Below, in pieces: positions 25,609-30,696 of a DNA stretch of 30,696 nt (position 1 is its first letter; each line of letters opens with the position of its first letter). The notes under the pieces were generated by a model. That model saw only the letters and a list, made by a program, of their open reading frames with translations. It had not been told where the DNA came from and searched no databases. The position numbers and the translations under genes were made by a program. The DNA is from Thermoplasmata archaeon. GTDB taxonomy: Archaea > Thermoplasmatota > Thermoplasmata > Thermoplasmatales > Thermoplasmataceae. Location: contig JAJYRT010000004.1 in NCBI GenBank assembly GCA_021793945.1, forward strand, positions 1-30,696. The letters run 5' to 3'.

Positions 25609-26724
25609 ATGGTAAACCACGGCAGAGAAAAATCTCCTTCCCTGATTTCTGCGAATGGAAGGACGGCGCTTTCGGAAGAAGCTATTTCCATTATGAATGA
25701 ACAACTTCCCGGGATCATCAGCCAGACTGATATACTGAGCCTGAGAAAGTCCGCAATGGATCTTCTCGATCTGATGTACAAGGCACCTCCATCGGTATCA
25801 AATCCAGTCAACCCCAGCAGGCTGATATCAAGGGAGGTTGTAATTGCGGAACTCAATCAGGTGGCTGCTTCCAGGACCGCTGAGAGGGCTGCTTACTATG
25901 CAAAGCGGCTGTATAGAAGCCTGAACCATACAAGAACGGGCACGGTAAATGACATTGATCTCTCCAGGTGGAAGGAATATGATGACATAATTACCGACAG
26001 CCTCTGGATAGAAAAGAGAAGGGACCGAAGCTCCGGGCACGGTGCATGGTACTGGGGAAATTTCATACCAATGATACCGAGGCAGATGATGCAAAGGTAT
26101 ACAAAGAAGGGAGACTGGGTCCTTGATCCATTTATGGGAAGCGGGACTACCCTCATAGAATCCCGTAAACTGGGCAGGAACGCAATAGGCCTGGATCTTA
26201 ATCCTGAAACTGTCACCAGGGCGACCGGGATTATTAACGGTACTGAAAACCCGTTCCATGTTTCCACAAGATCCTATGCCGGAAATTCCCTTGCAATTGA
26301 TTACCATACAATAATGAAAGAAAATGACATTGGAAACTTCCAGCTTGTAATATTGCACCCACCTTATCAGGACATAATCAGGTTCTCGGAATCGCCCGAT
26401 GATCTCTCAAACATTGAGGATACCGGAACTTTCATTAGAAAGATTGGAGAACTGTCGGAGAAAATGCAGGAGGTGCTGCAGAAAGGCAGATACCTTGTAC
26501 TGGTGATTGGCGATAAATATTCAAAAGGCGTTCATATCCCTCTGGGATTTTACTGCATGAACGAGATCATGCAAAGGGGTTTTCTGCTAAGGAGCATGGT
26601 GGTCAAAAACTTTGACACGACAAAGGGAAAGAGGAGCAGTGAGCAACTTTGGAGATACCGGGCCTTGAGCAGTGGATTCTACGTCTTCAAGCATGAATAT
26701 ATATTTATCTTCAGCACGGAGTAG
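25609..26724 (+). CDS. DNA methyltransferase (amino-group N4/N6 type), orphan, HPPY variant
   Basis: A 371-residue SAM-dependent DNA amino-methyltransferase. The cofactor motif I is DPFMGSGT (173-180), followed by GRNAIGLDLNPE (189-200). The catalytic motif IV reads HPPY (250-253) within LVILHPPYQDIIRFS, instead of DPPY, NPPY or SPPY. The cofactor motif precedes the catalytic motif. Upstream, WGNFIPMIPRQMM (149-161) looks like motif X. The N-terminal 140 residues, rich in helices, may recognise DNA. No restriction nuclease gene is adjacent; neighbours are the epimerase (divergent) and CbiZ (convergent, 13 bases), so it appears to be an orphan methylase. The start is ATG at 25609 after CTTATATTA (25584-25592). 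Target sequence and base are unknown; an RNA substrate is less likely. Confidence 0.82.
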   Translation: MVNHGREKSPSLISANGRTALSEEAISIMNEQLPGIISQTDILSLRKSAMDLLDLMYKAPPSVSNPVNPSRLISREVVIAELNQVAASRTAERAAYYAKRLYRSLNHTRTGTVNDIDLSRWKEYDDIITDSLWIEKRRDRSSGHGAWYWGNFIPMIPRQMMQRYTKKGDWVLDPFMGSGTTLIESRKLGRNAIGLDLNPETVTRATGIINGTENPFHVSTRSYAGNSLAIDYHTIMKENDIGNFQLVILHPPYQDIIRFSESPDDLSNIEDTGTFIRKIGELSEKMQEVLQKGRYLVLVIGDKYSKGVHIPLGFYCMNEIMQRGFLLRSMVVKNFDTTKGKRSSEQLWRYRALSSGFYVFKHEYIFIFSTE

Positions 26725-26737
26725 CCTGTTTTTTGTG

Positions 26738-27382
26738 TCAATAAAGGCATTTTTGAAGCGCTACCCCGATATTCTCATAAACAATGAGAGAAGTCTTGTG
26801 CCCAACATCTGTCAGCCTGCCGCCGAATTCCATATCCTTCCCCTGGTTTGCCACGAATATGGATACCGTGTCTGTTGATGTGCCTGGAGAAATTTTTCCG
26901 GTGATCCTGTCCGTGATGCCCAAGTCATTGAATGCCTGTGCCTTCGCCTCGACTATTGTCTGATAAAGGTTCAGGGTTCCAGAATCACTCAGAGGGAGGT
27001 CTGTCAGGACGCATACGTTTACTGTTCCGTTACCTTCACTTCCTTTGCTCCCCATGCTAATGGCGTTTCCTGATCCTGCTGTGATTGCAGCCGTAAGAAA
27101 GTGATCCCCTATTTTATCCTCGATTAACACAAAATCCAAAACGGAACACGCCGTGAGGGTGACTGTTATCCCATTCGCATCAATATTATTCCTGCCAAGG
27201 AACTGTGGAATCTCTACTCCGGGATTGTAACTGTAATTCCTTTCTACATGCCTGTTTGCATACGCAATTGACTCGCCTATTCCGCCATTGTAAGGGGCAG
27301 AACTGAATTTTCTCATTGCTCTGAAAAATCTAATGAGATAAAAGTCAGCATGCCTCTCGATTCCGTAATACCCGGTTACCAT
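26738..27382 (-). CDS. cbiZ: Adenosylcobinamide amidohydrolase CbiZ-like protein
   Basis: 214 residues. CbiZ cleaves the aminopropanol side chain of adenosylcobinamide (and pseudocobalamin), yielding adenosylcobyric acid for archaeal cobamide salvage. Support: AYANRHVERNYSYNP (40-54), FLTAAITAGSGNAISMG with the TAG-x-x-NA turn (101-107), VNVCVLTDLPLSDSGTL, the ExKAxAF helix (145-151), and GTSTDTVSIF (167-176). Archaeal CbiZ is often fused to, or sits near, cobS-type genes; here cobS is about 19 kb away. The start used is the TTG, GTG or ATG codon at 27382, giving MVTGYYG. It follows the HExxH gene by 35 bases in the same direction, so an operon with that protease is likely. Confidence 0.82.
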   Translation of the reverse strand: MVTGYYGIERHADFYLIRFFRAMRKFSSAPYNGGIGESIAYANRHVERNYSYNPGVEIPQFLGRNNIDANGITVTLTACSVLDFVLIEDKIGDHFLTAAITAGSGNAISMGSKGSEGNGTVNVCVLTDLPLSDSGTLNLYQTIVEAKAQAFNDLGITDRITGKISPGTSTDTVSIFVANQGKDMEFGGRLTDVGHKTSLIVYENIGVALQKCLY

Positions 27383-27417
27383 TCCCTCATCCGAACGCTG
27401 AAATTTGCGGGGGCTAA

Positions 27418-28014
27418 TTATGCTATGTATGAAGTAGCTGAAGAATCGAATTTGCTGACAATCCTCAGGGAACTACCATTTCCCGATCCAGCATACTTTA
27501 ACTGCGGATACATGATCCACACGTCTCCCGCACTCATCCTTGCGGCGTGATGTTTCTCTCCAAAAGCTACGCGGGCAACTTTTGCAGTCATCTCCCTGGC
27601 CTCCATTTCATCAATGTACCCGAGTGAATGGATGTATTCGTGAGCCAAGATCATATAGATGAACGAATTGAATTCCCGCTCCGATCCGGAAAGTTTTAGC
27701 ATTGCCCTGACCAGATTTTCATTCATTACGATATAGTTGCCCCCAACCTGCCAGTATGCACCAAGAGTAGATGGCAGATCGGATAATGCCAATCCGATGC
27801 CGGACCTTTCCTTTCCTGTGACATACCTGACTGATTCTTTTACAACCTCAAAAATGCTGTCGTAGTCCATTCTTGAGTCAAGTGAGTTAACAAAAAGGCT
27901 TTCATCTTCAATCTTACCACGGAATTTCCCGGTAACGGGTATGGGGTAATTTTTCCTCGAGCCAACGGAAGAAGATGCAAAACCTGCATAGAATCCATTT
28001 ATCATAAGTATCAA
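27418..28014 (-). CDS. Metzincin-like zinc protease homolog, cytosolic, upstream of cbiZ
   Basis: 198 residues. It contains HEYIHSLGYID (125-135), matching the metzincin pattern HExxHxxGxxD with D135 as possible third zinc ligand. Further on is WIMYP (166-170), with M168 placed like the Met-turn that supports the zinc site in metzincins. The preceding helix FNSFIYMILA is normal for a zincin active-site helix, and a GGNYIVMNENL strand lies upstream. There is no signal peptide or membrane segment, so it should act inside the cell. I do not know a characterised homolog; substrate is unknown. Starts: ATG at 28014, or ATG 28005. A TATA-like ATTATATTTTTATAG (plus 28039-28053) and a palindrome precede it. 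Probable operon with cbiZ. Confidence 0.7.
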   Translation of the reverse strand: MILMINGFYAGFASSSVGSRKNYPIPVTGKFRGKIEDESLFVNSLDSRMDYDSIFEVVKESVRYVTGKERSGIGLALSDLPSTLGAYWQVGGNYIVMNENLVRAMLKLSGSEREFNSFIYMILAHEYIHSLGYIDEMEAREMTAKVARVAFGEKHHAARMSAGDVWIMYPQLKYAGSGNGSSLRIVSKFDSSATSYIA

Positions 28015-28196
28015 TTCCTGAAAAATAATTTTGAACTTCTATAAAAATATAATGTATTATGATCGCATAATATGGTTTTTATGTGACGTGAATTAAAACT
28101 ATTTCAACTTAGCCGCAATTTTTGGATTCGTAAAGAATATTAATATATAAATAATTATATAAGTTCACACAAAAAACAAACGGCTGTTGAAATTAA
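28015..28196. promoter_or_regulatory. Divergent AT-rich promoter region with palindrome
   Basis: 182 bases without a gene. Minus-strand TATA for the protease-cbiZ unit at about 28039-28053. Just upstream is a perfect inverted repeat TATTATG (28055-28061), spacer ATCG, CATAATA (28066-28072). On the plus strand an AT-rich block at 28140-28162 ends in ATTATATAAG, predicting a start near 28184 for the membrane-protein gene at 28197. No cobalamin riboswitch features were recognised. Confidence 0.5.
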
Positions 28197-29069
28197 ATGA
28201 TAGTTTTGAGTCTGACCAACTTACTTTATTTCCTCCCTGAGTACATTATCGCAACTGCACTATCACTAATCTCCTTTGAGCTTGTGGATCGTATCAGGAA
28301 ACCAGGAGTAAGCGTAAGACCGCGAATGGAAGGACCAATGCAAAGCTGGATTGGCTTATGCGCCGGGCTTTTTTCATATGCCGATGACGTCCCGGATAAC
28401 TGCATTGACAATATCTTTGATCTGAAGATTGTATCCTGCTCACCATCGCTCTCGACAAGCAGGTCAGGAGCATATATGGGTGACGGGTATTCGTCATTTG
28501 ATCCTGTAATTCAGCGGATAACTCCGTTTGATAGGAGAGCAATGTATCCCGTTGAAAAGAAGCTGCCGTCTCAACCCTTTGTGAACGGACCAGCATTTTA
28601 CCTGTACAGAACCGCGATTTCCGTAACCGTATGGAGCGGAGCTTTTCTGCTGATAACGCCCTTCAGGTATTTACACTTCTTCCTGCCAAATTTTGGGACG
28701 GGCATTGACGTACTTGTAGATGTTATCATTGGGGTAGCTGTATTTGAATCCGTGATCACAGCCATCGCAACAAAGACCGGCAGAAACAGCACCTGGATAC
28801 TTGTAACAGAATTTCTTGTCGTGCTTGTTGCATCGGCTGCCCTCTTCTCACCTGCCATGGCGTGGTTCAGGATCGAGACTAGGATCATGCAGCTGGAGAT
28901 TTACTCAATGTTGATATTTTTTATATCTGCCATCACTATTCTTGCTTTCCTTATAGGTAAAAAATCGTATACTTTCATGGTCTCTTTTATTTTCGCCATG
29001 ATTGCATACTCCCTCTTTATTGCAACGACCGTTATCAATATATTGACCTTCATTTTGGGAAGTACCTGA
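28197..29069 (+). CDS. Unknown multi-pass membrane protein, 290 residues
   Basis: I do not recognise a family. One N-terminal membrane helix (about 8-27), then a soluble stretch of about 100 residues (30-130) with acidic YADDVPDNCIDNIFDL, a Ser/Gly-rich SLSTSRSGAYMGDGYSSFD, and PFDRRAMYPVEKKLPSQPF. Five or six helices follow to the C-terminus (about 134-288). The C-terminal half resembles a small channel- or sensor-like bundle only in general shape. The start is ATG at 28197, 13 bases after the predicted transcription start, with no clear ribosome site. It is divergent from the protease-cbiZ operon, and its 3' end meets the broken gene at 29073. A real gene by codon use and promoter. Confidence 0.65.
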   Translation: MIVLSLTNLLYFLPEYIIATALSLISFELVDRIRKPGVSVRPRMEGPMQSWIGLCAGLFSYADDVPDNCIDNIFDLKIVSCSPSLSTSRSGAYMGDGYSSFDPVIQRITPFDRRAMYPVEKKLPSQPFVNGPAFYLYRTAISVTVWSGAFLLITPFRYLHFFLPNFGTGIDVLVDVIIGVAVFESVITAIATKTGRNSTWILVTEFLVVLVASAALFSPAMAWFRIETRIMQLEIYSMLIFFISAITILAFLIGKKSYTFMVSFIFAMIAYSLFIATTVINILTFILGST

Positions 29070-29072
29070 AAT

Positions 29073-29592
29073 TCAGGCCTCTGGAACTATGTTGACGAGG
29101 TCTGCGTACGCGCGTAAAGTATCGCTTTCATTCCTCTTCATCCCGAAGTGTTGGAACTCCCTTGCGACGGAATTTGTGAGTGCACACGCTATATCAGGAC
29201 CTGAAATAAGGAAGATACCTGCAAAATGCCTATGCCAGTTGCCTTCCTCGCAGGGTATGCGTTTATCCTGAACTCCGTGACGAACTTGTGAAGCGCTTCC
29301 CTTTCTGCGGGATCGAACAGCACACCATAAACTCTCTCCCCATTTATACCCCATACTGTGGACACTGGCCTGCCATGCTTGTCTACATAATCAGCGATTT
29401 CGTGGAGTTCCGACCCGGTGTATTTACCCAGCGAACGAATATGGAGAAATCCCGAACAAAATAACGGGCTATTTCCTGAAAAGGTATAACTGTATCATAG
29501 TGGTTCCTTCCGTGAATGCTTGACAGGTTGGAGAAATACGTCTTCTTCATGCGCCTCAAGACTATTTTATGTATTAACGGAGTCCTTATCAT
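29073..29592 (-). pseudogene. Broken gene with two frameshifts, product unknown
   Basis: Three minus-strand frames read on from each other as coding-like sequence. First, from 29592: TPLIHKIVLRR, SIHGRNHYDTVIPFQEIARYF, to about IFVRWVNTPG. Second, about 29432-29230: SELHEIADYVDKHGRPVSTVW, then INGERVYGVLFDPAEREALH, KFVTEFRINAYPARKATG. Third, to the stop at 29073: FAGIFLISGPDIACALTNSV, AREFQHFGMKRNESDTLRAY, ADLVNIVPEA. Joined, they give one protein of about 170 residues. The shifts lie near ACACCGGGTC (about 29420) and near 29220-29260. Either the gene decayed recently or the assembly has errors. I do not recognise the product; it looks soluble. It is convergent with the membrane-protein gene. 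Confidence 0.6.
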
Positions 29593-29616
29593 TTCCGCGT
29601 GAGTTAGTGATTAAAT

Positions 29617-30504
29617 TTAGAAGGGAAAATTACCGTTTCCCTGCGAGGAATTCAAGGAACTTCCTGCACCTCTTTTCCTTATTGCGTTCCTGATATCCCC
29701 TTCATTAAATCCTTCAGGGAGACCTTTACCGTTTACGTAATCGAAAAGGACCAGCTTCAGTATATTCAGGTATGTGTAGTTCAGTATTAAACCGAAAGCC
29801 ATTATCACAAGACCAGCAGCGATTCCAGAAATCATTACCAGCAGTGAAGCAAAGCTCGAAAGGAGGAAAATGGAGAGGAGTATTATCAGGAAGCCGCCAA
29901 GAGCGAAAATCAGCGTATAGAGATCCACATAGGCGACGCCTCCGAAGGTCGAGCCAAAGTTTTTCTTAATGGTGGAAACACTTTCTTCCACTGCCTTTAT
30001 GGGACCTACCTTATTGTTAAGTATGGCTGGAACTGCGAAGAATGTGGCTGTGGCTATCAGGAGAGATCCTGCAGTTGCTACAAGCAACTGCACTATTCCT
30101 CTGAACCTTGACTCAATTACCCGTAGTATCATAACCAGTATTGTATAGAAAACAGCCCATTCAAGAATCTGTACCTTGAATCCCCAAGCCTGTGACATGG
30201 CTGACCCAAACGAAATTGGATTACCACCTGTATATGCCCTGAAGGCAATAAGCATTGACAATAGAAAATAGGTAGAGAAGAAACCTACCAGAATGTAGGC
30301 TAATATAAAGCCTGCCAGATAAATATAATCACTTCCTGAACTTCCAAGGGGAAATGCAAGAAATAACGCCAAAAAGGTCATTGCAAAAAGGAAGACACCA
30401 ACAAATCCGGAGAGGATTGGAAACAAATATAGTGTCCTGTCCTTCGAGACGCTATGGCGAACTTGCTTTGCAAGACGCCACCCCGCTTTCATTCTCTCGA
30501 ACAT
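29617..30504 (-). CDS. DUF6159-like polytopic membrane protein
   Basis: About 295 residues from ATG 30504; an upstream GTG at 30567 adds 21 residues that look non-coding in character. Six or so long helices; an opening MFERMKAGWRLAKQ followed by DRTLYLFPILSG, a FRAYTGG loop, an SQAWGFKVQILEWAVFYTIL segment, FFAVPAILNN with VGPIKAVEESVSTIKKNFG, and a Gly/Ser/Asn-rich C-terminal tail. This pattern fits the DUF6159 group of membrane proteins found in bacteria and archaea, with no known function. The minus-strand element CCTTAATACC (plus 30524-30533) is about 25 bases before ATG 30504 and supports that start. TATA-like CTATAATTC (plus 30602-30610) could serve the longer form. Confidence 0.78.
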   Translation of the reverse strand: MFERMKAGWRLAKQVRHSVSKDRTLYLFPILSGFVGVFLFAMTFLALFLAFPLGSSGSDYIYLAGFILAYILVGFFSTYFLLSMLIAFRAYTGGNPISFGSAMSQAWGFKVQILEWAVFYTILVMILRVIESRFRGIVQLLVATAGSLLIATATFFAVPAILNNKVGPIKAVEESVSTIKKNFGSTFGGVAYVDLYTLIFALGGFLIILLSIFLLSSFASLLVMISGIAAGLVIMAFGLILNYTYLNILKLVLFDYVNGKGLPEGFNEGDIRNAIRKRGAGSSLNSSQGNGNFPF

Positions 30505-30681
30505 AGTTCCGAAATAAATATCAGGTATTAAGGGCTTGCTGGTCGCAAATCCGGGTCCATTAAGCACTACAACTTTTATCTTTCCAGTTCAGAGGTCATC
30601 GAATTATAGTCCAGACTGTTCAGCAGAGGGGGAGAAAAAATACGGAGTTATGTCGAGTTCCGTTATTTCGAGGAATGAACA

Positions 30682-30696
30682 CGCCCGAGCCGGGAT
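30682..30696 (-). tRNA. Probable 3' end of a tRNA gene, cut by the window edge
   Basis: The last bases read on the minus strand as AT CCCGG CTCGGGC G: two T-loop bases, the 3' half of a 5-base T stem, a 7-base acceptor strand and a discriminator G. No CCA follows in the DNA. A T6 run on the minus strand (plus 30635-30640), about 42 bases downstream, could end transcription. Amino-acid identity cannot be told, as the rest lies outside the window. Confidence 0.5.

Noticed and set aside
29073..29354. A separate 93-residue gene
   Set aside because: Its N-terminal third is out-of-frame sequence of a better coding frame; only the last part reads as protein, so it is treated as the end of the broken gene.
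1..30696. CRISPR array, insertion sequence, prophage or toxin-antitoxin pair
   Set aside because: No regularly spaced repeats, transposase motifs, terminal repeats or recognisable toxin families were found. The methyltransferase is alone.

Overview
The window looks like a chromosomal segment of a Thermoplasmatales-type euryarchaeon. The support is an archaeal Lon protease (LonB) with membrane helices, archaeal AlaRS, fibrillarin (FlpA), diphthine synthase (DphB), MBF1 with a zinc ribbon, a KEOPS Cgi121-like subunit, a DUF2070 membrane protein and a gamma-class carbonic anhydrase-like protein. Many genes have an archaeal TATA box about 22-27 bases before the first codon, which points to leaderless transcripts. 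Base composition is moderate and genes are densely packed. I cannot name the species. I see no IS element, CRISPR array, rRNA or integrase.

Layout. Positions 1-2452 (all minus): a drug-efflux MFS protein cut by the window edge, a DedA membrane protein and dCMP deaminase. Positions 2546-3741 (plus): a heat-shock unit of Hsp20 and a Phr/ArsR-like repressor, with a long palindrome over the predicted transcription start. Positions 3731-7237 (minus): diphthine synthase, enolase, gamma-carbonic anhydrase-like protein and a PfkB (probably nucleoside) kinase. Position 7320-8126 (plus): CobS. Positions 8103-10998 (minus): Cgi121-like protein overlapping lonB, then a winged-helix regulator with two palindromic sites upstream. 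Positions 11213-13305: divergent branched-chain aminotransferase and chorismate synthase. Positions 13302-17312 (minus): DUF2070 protein, GT4 glycosyltransferase and a COG3199 NAD-kinase-like protein. Positions 17368-22512 (minus): a site-2-protease-like protein without its zinc-binding histidines, AlaRS and fibrillarin. Positions 22587-23447 (plus): MBF1 and a small unknown protein with palindromes in its promoter. Positions 23490-25462 (minus): 3-hydroxyacyl-CoA dehydrogenase and a TIGR01777 epimerase.

The right end (25609-30696) is more accessory: an orphan DNA methyltransferase with an unusual HPPY catalytic motif, a CbiZ-type cobinamide amidohydrolase paired with a metzincin-like zinc protease, an unrecognised membrane protein, a gene broken by two frameshifts, a DUF6159 membrane protein and what looks like the 3' end of a tRNA.

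Most of the window is housekeeping: translation and RNA modification, proteostasis, central and amino-acid metabolism. CobS and CbiZ together imply corrinoid salvage. The least explained items are the HExxHxxGxxD protease linked to CbiZ, the histidine-less S2P homolog behind alaS, the HPPY methyltransferase, and several palindromes placed exactly at predicted promoters. I found no clear multi-gene defence or biosynthetic system that I could call new.
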